A DNA stretch of 64,000 nucleotides from Megaleporinus macrocephalus (GCA_021613375.1 CM038704.1:7193591-7257590), one strand, 5' to 3'. Positions 25,010 to 37,572 are shown, counted from the first letter of the stretch. Numbers and translations: made by a program. The notes: a model not told the origin generated them from the letters alone.

Positions 25010-25893
25010 GTGTCCAGTCAAAACAGCCATTAAGTCCAGTTTACCAGGAGACCTTTCAGAGATAAGGAGACACCTAACAACCACCTGGAAGACCTGGCAG
25101 ACCCACCAACACTGCCCCCATCAGATAAACAGCACTTTCATCTTTGAGATCTAGAAAACCATCAAGCTCCACTATTGCTTCAGATCTGAGGACATCTACT
25201 GGTGTTCCTGTCCATCCTTCCTTCCACTGTGAGAAGACACCTCAACACTATCTGGTCTGAAAGGAGGTGTAGCTGTTTAGGAAGCTCCTCACTGAGAAAA
25301 GGAGATACAGACCCATCAAACAAAGAAGCTGCTCTGAGAACAGTGGACTGACCACCCCAGAGTCCAGAACCTCAACACCATTGACTGTGTTTGGGATTTT
25401 TTGGATGTTAAGAAGCATCTAAGACTGAACTTTGGAGGTGAGTCTGTTTGAGGAACTGAAAGTGGGTCTCCTGCAAAGAATATAAGCTGTAATGAAGGTG
25501 ACGAGCGGACACAGTAAACACTCAAACATCTGATATTAGATTTAGTTGTTGAGGTTTCTTTGTTATTTTGTTATTAAATATGTTTTCTGCTTTTTATATA
25601 AATGTGTAACTTGTACTTAACGACTGTTTAAAAATTAATTATATGAAATTATATGGAACTAGTGAGATGATGAATTAATTAAAATGTGCCTTCATAACTT
25701 ATTTAGCTTCGTATTTAAAAAAGTGATAAAAAAAAGCTTATTGTAAAGTACAATATTTCATATATTCATATATCCATAAATGTTTAAAACACTAAATAAA
25801 TGTCTAAAAGCACTTTGAATGTTGTGTTAATCATATTATAATCAAATTATGGCACTATTTAAGTTATAATTGTATAAAGAATGGCAAACAATA

Positions 25894-25935
<42 letters not shown>

Positions 25936-25975
25936 ATCAATTTCAGACTTTTGAACGGTACTGTCAACAGTCTGA
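25010..25975 (+). mobile_element. Relic of a second Tc1-like transposon
   Basis: Between 25210 and 25520 the plus strand translates, with stops, to TLSGLKGGVAV, EKEIQTHQTK and then RVQNLNTIDCVWDFLD. This decayed match to the catalytic C-terminal end (normally DLNP.E..WD) is typical of fish Tc1-like transposases. The right terminal repeat CAGACTTTTGAACGGTACTG is at 25948-25967. The left end was not found. An (ATT)n tract at 25894-25934 interrupts it. Confidence 0.6.
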
Positions 25976-26960
25976 GTAAAAAGCTTTTAACCCTTTGATG
26001 CACAGCCTGACCTGAGATTTGATTTTCTATATTTTTTGCAATTAATTAATTTCATCATTCAAGCTTCCATGAATTCCTCAATTTACTTGTTTTTGATCCT
26101 TACAAATTTTAATTTTTTAAATTTTATTATTTACTTAAAAAAAATAAAAGAATTCTAGTACTACCCTTCTAACACACAACATAGGTCATTATTAACCCTT
26201 TTGGGTTCACTATGGAATTTGATAGGAACTGTTGACATTTGTAAACATTTGCAGTCAGGAACATATTTACAAACACTATTTGTGTGCATGAAGTAAATAA
26301 TTAAAAATACAAATAATAATTATTATAATAAAACATTTGGAATGAAATCAACTGTGTGGTAGACTCCAGAGTTTCTTCTGAAATAATGGTTATTAAGGGG
26401 GCCTTTGCTGCAAAAACAGTGTCTACTCTTTCTATAACTGCTTGTTATCCCATAAATGCTTGAAATCCTGAATAAGACGTTTACTAATAATACTAATACC
26501 ACTATTTAAGTTATGATTGTATAAAGAATAACAAAAATTACACATATTCTAATTATTATTATTAATACTACTACTACTACAACAACTGAAATCATGATTT
26601 CAGACTTTTGAAATGTACTGCAGACAGTCTTAGTAAACCGCTGTTAAACCCTTTGATACACAACCTGGGTCAAAGTTACCCGACTGAGATTTGATTGTCT
26701 ACATCTTTGCAAATAAGCAGATTTTAATAGATCTACCAAACAGATACTCAGCAGTACATACACCAACATAGGGAATCAATACGGGGCAGGTTAGACCCAT
26801 GTTGTGCAATAGAAGGGGGTTCGTTAGCTTGCGCATCAAAGGGTTAATAGACTGTAACAGGGCCTCCTTTAGGGAGCTGCACTGTTTGTGAATCTTTGGA
26901 ATGCTGCCCTTTAAGAACACGTTTAATTACATACGCGCTGTGCATTTATTCCTCTGTGGC
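25840..26960 (+). repeat. Family C dispersed repeat, two tandem copies
   Basis: Two blocks about 650 bp apart share CACTATTTAAGTTAT.ATTG, TTTCAGACTTTTGAA, and AACCCTTTGATRCACARCCTG followed by GAGATTTGATT. The first block overlaps the right end of the Tc1 relic. Inverted relatives lie at 57400-57560 and 57905-58135. Confidence 0.75.
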
Positions 26961-28081
26961 CCTCCAGCTTTCATCTTTAACTGTAACGCTATTACAATTA
27001 CACTGTGTGGTGATGACCTCTTAGCTAATCACAAAGCTCCACAGTTCAGTCTCATTACATAACAGAACGTGTGAACTAACATTTAGGTATATATATATAT
27101 ATGTTTGCCCAGCAAACATCTAGCATGATTAATATCTAGGCCAGTCGGCGACTGTGAGTCAACAGCAGCGTCTAGCTACAGTCAATGGGATCACGTAGAG
27201 AGAGAACCACGCCACCGTTCACGCAATCTCTCTGCAGCTGTGGGCGACACGTATGTTTTCATTGATAAAATATTAAATATTTGCCTCCAGCTCTCTCTGC
27301 AGAACAGACAGTCCCTGCCGGCCCCGTGCCTTTATCCATCTTCAGAACTTTTTCTTTTTTCTTACAGATCAGCGCAGTAACAACTCGTATCGCTGGTTTG
27401 TTGATGTTTCATGTGTTCAAAAACGTGTTTTTGGACTGAAGCCAGATGAGTCAGCGATTCTCCAGAGTGAAAGTCATGTAATTGGTGACCCAGTGTTGCC
27501 GATCAGTCATGCAGTGTGAACGCCACAACAACTGACTCACGATTACAGCTCATCCAGTCATGTAGTGTGAACAAGGGCTGCAGCTATCGATTATCTTAGT
27601 AATTGAGTATTCTATCGATTATTCCATCGATTAATTGAGTAATCGGATAAAATATATATTTTTTTAATTAAAGAACAATAGTAAATATATAAGATTGGTA
27701 TCTTAATATTTTATTGTTTATATAATTGCATATAATACAGTTTTAAAGAAAATATTTTAATAATTACTATTATTGAAATGTATTACTAGACATTTATATA
27801 TCATATATATCAAGTGCACAAGACTACTGTACACTCAGTTACTCTGCTTGCTGACCCACTAACTGTAAACTAACTAAACTAAATATTCTAGCTGTAATAT
27901 ATTTGGTGCAATTTAGGTTCCAAATTGCTACAAACACCATCTAATATTTAGTTTGCTGTGTATTTTCTGTATCACTGTGAGGGAAGTGGGTGTGTGAGGG
28001 GTGTATGTTGTTTTGAGTGTGTGTTTGTAACTATGAGCAAAGCGATAATGTGAATAAAGCTCATTTCCGGACACAACTTAC

Positions 28082-30770
28082 CATCACACTGACTTACTTT
28101 CTTAACTAGTCATTACATATAACCATAACATACACGCTTTACTAGCCTTCATCTCAACTCACCATCACACTGACTTACTTTCTTAACTAGTCATTACATA
28201 TAAACATAACTAACATACATGCTTTACTAGTCTTCATCTCAACTCACCATCACACTGACTTACTTTCTTAACTAGTCATTACATATAACCATAACTAGCA
28301 TACACGCTTTACTAGCCTTCATCTCAACTCACCATCACACTGACTTACTTTCTTAACTAGCCATTACATATAACCATAACTAACAATCACGCTTTACTAG
28401 CCTTCATCTCAACTCACCATCACACTGACTTACTTTCTTAACTAGTCATTACATATAACCATAACTAACATACACGCTTTACTAGCCTTCATCTCAACTC
28501 ACCATCACACTGACTTACTTTCTTAACTAGTCATTACATATAACCATAACTAACAAACACGCTTTACTAGCCTTCATCTCAACTCACCATCACACTGACT
28601 TACTTTCTTAACTAGTCATTACATATAACCATAACTAACATACACACTTTACTAGCCTTCATCTCAACTCACCATCACACTGACTTACTTTCTTAACTAG
28701 TCATTACATATAACCATAACTAACAAACACGCTTTACTAGTCTTCATCTCAACTCACCATCACACTGACTTACTTTCTTAACTAGTCATTACATATAACC
28801 ATAACATACACGCTTTACTAGCCTTCATCTCAACTCACCATCACACTGACTTACTTTCTTAACTAGTCATTACATATAACCACAACTAACATACACGCTT
28901 TACTAGCCTTCATCTCAACTCACCATCACACTGACCTACTTTCTTAACTAGTCATTACATATAACCAAAACTAACAAACACGCTTTACTAGTCTTCATCT
29001 CAACTCACCATCACACTGAATTACTTTCTTAACTAGTCTTTACATATAACCATAACTAACATACACGCTTTACTAGCCTTCATCTCACCATCACACTGAC
29101 TTACTTTCTTAACTAGTCATTACATATAACCATAACTAACATACACGCTTTACTAGCCTTCATCTCAACTCACCATCACACTGACTTACTTTCTTAACTA
29201 GTCATTACATATAACCATAACTAACATACACGCTTTACTAGCCTTCATCTCACCATCACACTGACTTACTTTCTTAACTAGTCATTACATATAACCATAA
29301 CTAACATACACGCTTTACTAGCCTTCATCTCAACTCACCATCACACTGACTTACTTTCTTAACTAGTCATTACATATAACCATAACTAACATACACACTT
29401 TACTAGCCTTCATCTCAACTCACCATCACACTGACTTACTTTCTTAACTAGTCATTACATATAACCATAACTAACAAACACGCTTTACTAGCCTTCATCT
29501 CAACTCTCCATCACACTGACTTACTTTCTTAACTAGTCTTTACATATAACCATAACTAACATACACGCTTTACTAGCCTTCATCTCAACTCACCATCACA
29601 CTGACTTACTTTCTTAACTAGTCATTACATATAACCATAACTAACAAACACGCTTTACTAGTCTTCATCTCAACTCACCATCACACTGACTTACTTTCTT
29701 AACTAGTCATTACATATAACCATAACATACACGCTTTACTAGCCTTCATCTCAACTCACCATCACACTGACTTACTTTCTTAACTAGTCATTACATATAA
29801 CCACAACTAACATACACGCTTTACTAGCCTTCATCTCAACTCACCATCACACTGACCTACTTTCTTAACTAGTCATTACATATAACCAAAACTAACAAAC
29901 ACGCTTTACTAGTCTTCATCTCAACTCACCATCACACTGAATTACTTTCTTAACTAGTCTTTACATATAACCATAACTAACATACACGCTTTACTAGCCT
30001 TCATCTCACCATCACACTGACTTACTTTCTTAACTAGTCATTACATATAACCATAACTAACATACACGCTTTACTAGCCTTCATCTCAACTCACCATCAC
30101 ACTGACTTACTTTCTTAACTAGTCATTACATATAACCATAACTAACATACACGCTTTACTAGCCTTCATCTCACCATCACACTGACTTACTTTCTTAACT
30201 AGTCATTACATATAACCATAACTAACATACACGCTTTACTAGCCTTCATCTCAACTCACCATCACACTGACTTACTTTCTTAACTAGTCATTACATATAA
30301 CCATAACTACCATACACGCTTTACTAGCCTTCATCTCACCATCACACTGACTTACTTTCTTAACTAGTCATTACATATAACCATAACTAACATACACGCT
30401 TTACTAGCCTTCATCTCAACTCACCATCACACTGACTTACTTTCTTAACTAGTCATTACATATAACCACAACTAACATACACGCTTTACTAGCCTTCATC
30501 TCACCATCACACTGACTTACTTTCTTAACTAGTCATTACATATAACCATAACTAACATACACACTTTACTAGTCTTCATCTCAACTCACCATCACACTGA
30601 CTTACTTTCTTAACTAGTCATTACATATAACCATAACTAACATACACGCTTTACTAGCCTTCATCTCAACTCACCATCACACTGACTTACTTTCTTAACT
30701 AGTCATTACATATAACCATAACTAACATACACGCTTTACTAGTCTTCATCTCAACTCTCCATCACACTGG
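28082..30770. repeat. 85-bp satellite array, ~32 copies, higher-order structure
   Basis: The unit is about AACTCACCATCACACTGACT + TACTTTCTTAACTAGTCATT + ACATATAACCATAACTAACA + TACACGCTTTACTAGCCTTCATCTC. Some units lack AACTC or ACTA, giving 77-81 bp. The same series of rare variants (ATAACATACACGC, CCACAACTAAC, CTGACCTAC, CCAAAACTAAC, CTGAATTAC, TCATCTCACC) occurs twice exactly 921 bp apart, starting about 28660 and 29581. Confidence 0.97.
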
Positions 30771-30935
30771 TTTAAGCTAAATGTAATGGTTACTGTGTGT
30801 GGCTCTGTGGATTGGACGTGTAGACTGACTGTTTCTGCTCAAATGCTGAAACTCTGATGTGGGGCTCGGTTAGGGGTTACCGTAAAACTCAGACTTACTA
30901 TCAGTTTACTAGGAAAACTCAGTTGCTTGCTTTTT

Positions 30936-31062
30936 CTGAAGTTAGCTTCTTATGTGAATTCCTCGTTCCACCTTAAATGGTATAGAAGTTACACTCCAGA
31001 GCCTCTAACTGCTGCGTCATTTAAGATGGAAAGGTGGAATTCACATAAGAAGCTAACTTCAG
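30936..31062. repeat. Long inverted repeat (hairpin) within hAT-like element
   Basis: Arms 30936-30979 and 31018-31062 pair over about 44 bp. The outer 27 bases (CTGAAGTTAGCTTCTTATGT plus GAATTCC) are a perfect match and the inner part has a few mismatches. The loop is 38 nt. Confidence 0.9.
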
Positions 31063-31409
31063 CCACGTCTTTCTTCAGGTTGGCGCTCAGTAACGGCTCC
31101 CTCGGCTAGTTCGGTTTTACAGTAGACTTTGGACACTGTGTATGGTTTTCTCTGACCCGTGTCTTCTGTTCGACTCTTCTTATTCTCTCTCTCTTTCTCT
31201 ATTTTGCAATCCGCGCCATCAAATCACATCTTTTTCGTGTCACCTGGCAACACCGTAAGCACACGCTGTGCAACAGTAAAAGTTACCCGTGCGAAACAGT
31301 GCGCTGTATATGTTTGTATGGATTAAACGAATCTTCAAGGCAAAGAATTTGCTTTGATGATTCTTTGTAATCGAGTTACTCAAGGAATCGTTTCAGCCCT
31401 AGTGTGAAC

Positions 31410-31600
31410 CAGGCATTAGTGAGGTCAGGTACTCGGGTAATCAGTTCTGGATCACTCCAGCTCTTCCTAAAACTACTGGATGGAGCTCCATCACTCCAGA
31501 GAAAGCAGCTCCACGGCCCAATGCTGGGGGCTTTATACCCCTCTAGCCCTCTTGGATGTGACATAACATTAAGCCCGTGTGCAGCTGCTCCACAGCAGCA
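31410..31600. repeat. Common fish dispersed repeat fragment
   Basis: GGAGCTCCATCACTCCAGAG and AATGCTGGGGGCTTTATACC with CCCCTCTAGCCCT form a sequence known to recur in otophysan fish genomes. The open frames here are not genes. The hAT-like element inserted next to it. Confidence 0.5.
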
Positions 31601-32269
31601 GTTCTGTTAGTCTGTGCTTTTCTACTGAAATTATGCAAGCTGTGTCAGCAATGGGCGACCTTTAAGTGGCCAAATTCTCTCATTAGAAGGTGTCTGGAGC
31701 CTCGTGGACAGAGTCTGCTTGGTAGAAAGATCTGAATTCAGCCAGAGTATGAGTTGTGAGTCTGGTGGAAAGTCTGAGTGGCCTTATTTTCTAGCTGTGC
31801 TGAAATTAAAATAATATAACACAAGTTACATAATGCACAGCAGTTCAAATCTTCTGGAGAACTTCGACATAAGCAGTACTTCATATTAACTTTAGACACG
31901 AGGAGCCTTTCTCGGTTTGATGAGGGATGGGATTGGCAAGTTGGTGAACGGTGGACAATTCGTAATACTTATCTCAACTCCACTGTAGTTATACGGTCAG
32001 GGAAGCTAACGCTGTGGTTCCTTCTTTTATAATGAGGTTAATTCCAATGCTAATTGATAATTGACTCTCAGTCCAACTCTGAGTCTTGTACTGCACAGAA
32101 ACAGAACTAACCAGACAAACGAGAGAGGCAGACTCGACCACTGAGAGCCTGTAGGACAACACAGTTTAGTTTATTAGTGCATTACACTGCAGCTCTCCAT
32201 GCTGTAAACTGTAGACTCACTTCCCCACCTGGGAAACCACCTTATCACTATATCAGTAAGAGTCCATGG

Positions 32270-32745
32270 GTAACATTACCTTCACCTACCTGTGCACAGG
32301 TAAACTGTAACACTACCTTCACCTACCTGTGTACAGGTAAACTGTAACACTACCTTCACCTACCTGTGTACAGGTAAACTATAACACTACCTTCACCTAC
32401 CTGTGTACAGGTAAACTGTAACACTACCTTCACCTACCTGTGTACAGGTAAACTGTAACACTACCTTCACCGACCTGTGTACAGATAAACTGTAGCACTA
32501 CCTTCACCTACCTGTGTACAGGTAAACTATAACACTACCTTCACCTACCTGTGTACAGGTAAACTGTAACACCACCTTCACCTACCTGTGTACAGATAAA
32601 CTGTAACACTACCTTCACCTACCTGTGTACAGGTAAACTGTAACACTACCTTCACCTACCTGCGTACAGGTAAACTGTAACACTACCTTCACCTGTAAGT
32701 CTCTCTGAATAATAGCATCTGCCAAATGCTGTAAATGTAAATGTA
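32270..32745 (-). repeat. 37-bp minisatellite, ~11 copies, inverted
   Basis: The reverse complement of the 19447-20400 array (CACCTACCTGTGTACAGGTA + AACTGTAACACTACCTT). It ends with the element terminus CTCTGAATAATAGCATCTGC and CAAATGCTGTAAATGTAAAT, showing that the array sits inside an interspersed element. Confidence 0.95.
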
Positions 32746-33309
32746 GGACTTTATTTCTAATTTGAAGGTAGACGCAGATTTCCACCTGAATTCAGAATTC
32801 AGCAATTAAATGGACTGATTCCAGGGTACAATGGTTTTTACTGGTTGTTTGGTCTGATCAGAGTCCAGATCTAGACTCTAGAGGGAATATTTGGTCTCAC
32901 ATTAAACACAATCACTAACTTGGCAATGTTTTCTAGCTGTTTAAACCATCATTGTTCAAGAGGAACAATACTGACTCTTCTTACTGTAACAGACTGCTCA
33001 TAAGTTTAACCCATAAACCTTCCTAATTTGGAGAAATTAAAGGGAAGAGCCTCCCGTACTAGTCTCTCGTTGGTTAATGGTTCATTGTTAAGACCTTTAA
33101 AAGCATTGGCATTTTAGTCTTGCTCCATTTTTTGCCCTTGAGCTTTAAATACATTACGTAAAGTTTTTTGCAACCTGTTCATTTTCACTGTTTTCAGGTA
33201 CATGTCTAACCAAATATTATAAAATATTTTATACTATCCCATTTTCTTATCATCAGTGTGATATTTGGGCCGTTTGCTAGTTGATCTGTTTGCTGGTTTT
33301 ATTACTCGG

Positions 33310-33480
33310 CCCTATTCAGAATCAGAATCAGAATTGTTTATTCGCCAAGTATGTCACACATACAAGGAATTTGTCTTGGTGAGGCACACGTGTATGATAT
33401 ATAACAATATTACACTAAGAGAAACACAATACAATAAATAGAATAAAGAATAAAAATAATAAGAGTAATAAAGAGCCAGG
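33310..33480 (+). repeat. Fish LINE/SINE-tail-like repeat
   Basis: CAGAATCAGAATCAGAATTG, TTATTCGCCAAGTATGTCAC and ACAAGGAATTTGTCTTGGTG are a widespread teleost interspersed-repeat sequence. No reverse transcriptase sequence is visible, so this is a short terminal fragment. Confidence 0.6.
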
Positions 33481-33640
33481 AGAGGTGCTGATGAAATATA
33501 TGAAAATCTGTGCTTATACGTGTATTGATATTTTACACATAGAGAGTAGAGATATATTATAAGAGCTGTTATTTACTGAATCTGTACAGCTGTGCTAATA
33601 AGTATTATGTTATAAAGGAGTTCCTGTAATACAGTGAGAT

Positions 33641-33769
33641 TCAGTTCAAGTATGAGTTTGAAGTGCAGGGTGACCACTGTGGTAATGAGAGTAACAGCTT
33701 TTTCCCCAGAGCTGCTAGTCTCATTAAACACAGTGGTCGCCCTGCACTTCAAACTCATACTTGAACTGA
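33641..33769. repeat. Near-perfect 41-bp inverted repeat near ptprt splice donor
   Basis: The left arm 33641-33681 (TCAGTTCAAGTATGAGTTTG...) pairs with 33729-33769 at 40 of 41 positions, around a 47-nt loop. It lies in the intron 176 nt past the donor of the 33945-34021 exon and would fold in ptprt pre-mRNA. Its near-perfect match implies recent origin or conversion. It could be a small foldback element, since the arms show no known transposon end. Confidence 0.95.
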
Positions 33770-33944
33770 AGCATGTCTGGTTGTGCTGGTCTTGATGCTC
33801 CTATGTATCAGATTAGCCCTCTTCACTTGCAAGTATGGACTCTTTCTCTCACCCACACCAAGTTTCACAGTCTAGATCAGATTAGATACTAATTGTATAA
33901 TATCTAATGTGTGTTCGCTCAGAATTCATGCACTCCATACTCAC

Positions 33945-34021
33945 GTCTATGTAGTTGGCGTTGATGTAGTCTGAGTGGGGGTCTCCCTCCAGCAGCTGCA
34001 GCCGGACTCGAGTGTGATCAT
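33945..34021 (-). CDS. ptprt: ptprt-like exon: DYINANYID segment of PTP D1
   Basis: A 77-nt exon, 17.6 kb downstream in the gene from the KNRY exon. Its acceptor is CCCCACAG and its donor is GTGAGT. The first two bases complete the tyrosine codon split from the previous exon, giving [19 protein letters not shown] and then [16 protein letters not shown] is conserved PTP motif 2, which helps build the core sheet around the active site. The exon ends in phase 0. [15 protein letters not shown] matches PTPRT; the corresponding PTPRM/PTPRK segments, as remembered, differ. A long hairpin lies in the intron 176 nt past the donor. Both joining frames and both splice sites are visible. Confidence 0.92.
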
Positions 34022-34484
34022 CTGTGGGGTCAAATATTCATAGAAGAGCCAGTCTAAAGTTACACTTACACTTTACAGGACAGCATGCACTGATAAACCC
34101 CAAGGAACCAAACTGCTCTGCTTATGTCGAGGGTCCATTGGTTTGCCTTTAGGTATAATAAGAAGATTATGAGTCTCGATGAGTAAGAGTATTTGTGAAG
34201 GAGTTATTAAGATTTCATCTTTTTGGAGTCAAAGAATCTAGATTATATAAATTTGGGGCTAATCAGATATTTGGGGATAGAGATGTAGTTATCTAGTATG
34301 GAGGACAAGGAAGACACTCAAACAGAATCATTAGCTGTTTTTAGATCACACTGTTAGGACACATGATGTGTAGTTTAACAGCAAGTCAGGTTTTTATAGA
34401 TAAACCTCTGACTGAGAGGCTATGGAGAAAGTTCATCAGCTTCAGCTGTTTAATATTGCTAGCTAACGTAGCACAGCTGAAGCA

Positions 34485-35420
34485 CAATCATTCCCAACTG
34501 GGTTGGCATGGGCAGCCTTGTGACTGGAAGGTCCCTGGTTCAATCCCATGAACTAACAGGACATGACTGAACCCCCAACCTTCAACACTGAGTGTGTATG
34601 TTCACTAGTCTGGGTATATGTGAGTGTTTCACTGCCCTCTAGTGTGTGTGTCGTAACTAGTGTGTGCGTATGTGGGTGTTTCACTGCCCCCTAGTGTGTG
34701 TGTTCACTAGTCTGGGTATATATGGATGTTTCACTGCCCCCTAGTTTGTGTCGTAACCAGTGTGTGCATATGTGGGTGTTTCACTGCCCCCTAGTGTGTG
34801 TGTTCACTAGTCTGGGTATATGTGGATGTTTCACTGCCCCCTAGTTTGTGTGTGTTTACTAGTGTTTGTGTATATTGGTGTTTTACTGCCCTCTAGCATG
34901 TGTGTGTTCACTAGTCTGTGTATATGTGGATGTTTCACACACACTAGTGTGTGTGCACTAGTGTGTGTATAAGTGGGTGGTTCACTGCCCCCTAGTGTGT
35001 GTGGGTATATGTGGGTGTTTTACTGCCCGATAGTGTGTGTGTTCACTACTGTGTGTGTATGTGGGTGTTTCACTGCCCCCTAGTGTGTGTTCACTACTGT
35101 GTGTATATATGTTAGTGATTCACTTCACTAGTGTGTGTATGTGGGTGTTTCACTGCCCCCTAGCACGTGTTTAATAGTATCTGTTTTTATTAGTTTCACT
35201 GCCCTCTAGCGTATGTGTTCACTAGTGTTTGTGTATATTGGTGTTTCACTGCCCTCTAGTGTATGTGTTCACTAGTGTTTGTGTATATTGGTGTTTCACT
35301 GCCCTCTACCGTGTGTGTTCACTAGTGTGTGTGTGTGTGTGTGTATGTGGGTGTTTCACTGCCCCCTAGTGTGTGTGTTCAATAGTGTGAGTATATGTGT
35401 GGGTCTATAAAGAGTATCAA
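34485..35420 (+). repeat. tRNA-type SINE with 50-bp internal array
   Basis: A degenerate head with a B-box-like GGTCCCTGGTTCAATCCC (34530-34548) is followed by CATGACTGAACCCCCAACCT. About 16 degenerate copies of CACTGCCCCCTAGTGTGTGT + GTTCACTAGTCTGGGTATAT + GTGGATGTTT then follow (34580-35400). The unit corresponds to the SINE body segment at 11920-11970, so the array is an internal amplification of that SINE. Confidence 0.8.
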
Positions 35421-35880
35421 TGCTGATCTTCTGAAACATCTCTAGCACTGTGAGACAGATATTTCTTTATTTTTACCCACAGTCATGCTTGTTAGACTGA
35501 TAAAGCTGTGCTGCAGCGACCCACACACAGACCACCCTCATCAAACATGAGCGGGGCTTGAAAGATTTTTATGTTGAGTTATTAAAAACAAGAAAGAGAA
35601 GTCATAGCAGCAAATTACAGCCTTTACTTTGATTATTTGAATTACAAGTGAATACCAAAAAATACCTAACTATGCCGAGAGAAAACAGAAAGCATGTTTA
35701 TTTTTTTTCTGGTGTAAACAAGCAGGACATGGTCTTAACACATAACCTGCCCTGCTGGCATAAGTGTATGCGGTTATATAATAAGAGGTTCTTCAGTCTG
35801 CTCAGTGAAGGAAACGGCCTGCGGTTCACAGCCCAAACTGGTTGTTTACATTTCTAAAAGTCTGAAACAATCAATAGCAA

Positions 35881-36330
35881 CATACACTACACTGTGCAGG
35901 AGTCTTAGGTACCTACGCTGGTTGTTTAAAAGCTTTTATCTGATCAATAAATGTATGTTAACCAGTAAGAACAGCAGATCTGATTAGAACAGATGTAAAT
36001 AATCATACATACCATACAAAATAACATGAATATGTTATTGTGAGAGAAGTAGATCAGATCTTGATCCAGTTTGAAGAACAAAGTGTAGTTCCAGATTTCT
36101 CCTGGACGCCCCAGACATTTTATGAATGTATTCAGTTCCTTCAGCAGCAATCTTGATTTAGCTTAATGAAGTACTGAGCAGTCAAAGCAGGTATTAGATG
36201 AGAACTGATAATAATACTGGGTTGTTTCCACAAAGAGAAGCTTGGAAAGGGTTAAATAAACACACTGACGTATGTAAAAGCACTACTTACTGTATTAATA
36301 CTGTTTGAATATTTAAATAATAAAGTGCTT
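35881..36330. repeat. Family B dispersed repeat (Tc1-type terminal motif)
   Basis: Begins CACTACACTGTGCAGGAGTC + TTAGG, close to the TIR of many fish Tc1-like elements, and runs through CTGGACGCCCCAGACATTTT to TATTAATACTG. Inverted counterparts are 50160-50536 (large part) and 47800-47955 (terminal part). No ORF is present. Confidence 0.7.
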
Positions 36331-37069
36331 TGCGGAGTATATAGAAGTTTCCTTTCTGGAAATAATAGCTTATTAATAGTATAATGTCCCCAAGTGTCTC
36401 AAACTTGCACCCACCTTTTCATAAAATCACATAAACATTGTGCATGGACTTGAATTTACTGTTATAATAGCATATACACCAATACAACATCTCCAATCAT
36501 AATTAAATACTATAGGATTTTAGTAAAGCGACTTTCAGAGTTTGAAATGCTAATATCTGAGTTTAAGAAGAGCAGTATTGTAATTATATTTGGCATTACT
36601 ATCAAGATGTTGTGGATATTGCTGCTGTCAGAATTAAACATTATATCTTCAAAAAGAAAACAAGAGAATGACAAAAACCATAATTTATTTTGAATATAAG
36701 TCAAGGTAACCAGACGTTTTTCCCCACATCCTAGTCATTTTGAGCCTTTTCTTTTGGTTCAGTCTTTATGATTGTTACAGATTTTTTTAAAGAGGGCACG
36801 ATTAGTCCTGTTCCACTAGATTTAGCACAGCAGATGAATTATTCAATAAAAAAAAACATTATATTTAAGTCTTTTTCAGCTAATAGAACTGAATATCGAG
36901 TGATAAGTATCGCAATATGTCTTCTGTATCGCCCAACCTGTGTACACACTACCTCCTGGACCAGCGGTGCTTTTCTGCAGCCACTTTGTTGCATACAAGA
37001 GAAGTTCTGACCTTCAGCACTGAGAAGCCTTGTGAGAAGCTTTGGGAAGAGCCTCCGAGCCCTGCGCTG

Positions 37070-37180
37070 GAGATGGGCAGGAGAGAAACAAGGCCTCCCC
37101 TACCTCGCCACAAGCAATCATTACCAAAGGTGGAAATGAGGCATGAACTCCTGGCAGCTAATTGATGGAACTGCTCTGGC
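37070..37180. other. Unique segment, candidate conserved noncoding element
   Basis: CGCCACAAGCAATCATTACC, AAAGGTGGAAATGAGGCATG and GCAGCTAATTGATGG in a repeat-free setting resemble enhancer-type conserved blocks. No coding potential with splice support. Confidence 0.25.
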
Positions 37181-37309
37181 TGCAGTCGTCTTCTCTTAAG
37201 GAAAGCATGTTCAGCACACCAACCATTAACACGTAGCCTCTGGAGTTCTCTGCAGGCCTAAAGGAGCGCTGTCTTCTTTGGTAATTATCAGAGAGCTTCA
37301 GGAGAGGGC

Positions 37310-37538
37310 AGAGAGAGAGAGAGGGAGAGAGGGAGAGGAGAGGGAAGGAATGCAGGGATGAGAGGACGGGTAAAAGGATAAGTCTGACACTTGCTCCACA
37401 CATTCGGGTGGCGGTGGGCTTTGATCACGGCGAGAATGCAAATGTGGTGTCAAGAGACGTCGGCTGGAAACAGTCTTATGCTTTCTGGCGGTCTCCCTGC
37501 TCTGACTACGCTTCTCTCTCTCTCTCTCTCCTTCTCTT

Positions 37539-37572
<34 letters not shown>

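Larger units (their letters stand above)
27573..31401. mobile_element. hAT-like non-autonomous element carrying an 85-bp satellite
   Basis: Both borders show the same 8-bp sequence GTGTGAAC (27565-27572 and 31402-31409), the target-duplication length of hAT transposons. Ends are AGGGCTGCAGC on the left and, inverted, AGGGCTGAAACG on the right, with ATCGATTA-rich subterminal sequence. The 3.8-kb interior has no transposase: about 500 bp of AT-rich sequence, 2.7 kb of 85-bp repeat, then about 630 bp containing a hairpin. Element class is inferred from duplication length and end sequence. Confidence 0.75.
19394..33944 (-). other. ptprt: ptprt intron, 14.5 kb
   Basis: Intron between the DYINANYID and GYHRPRHYIATQ exons with visible GT and AG ends. 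It contains the 37-bp arrays, Tc1-like elements, the 51-bp array and the hAT-like element with its 85-bp array. Stretches 21173-22038, 23112-23716, 26961-27564, 31600-32265 and 32746-33300 show nothing recognisable beyond diffuse repeat similarity. Confidence 0.8.

Noticed and set aside
28082..30770. Centromeric satellite
   Set aside because: It is only 2.7 kb, bounded by transposon ends and located within a gene intron.
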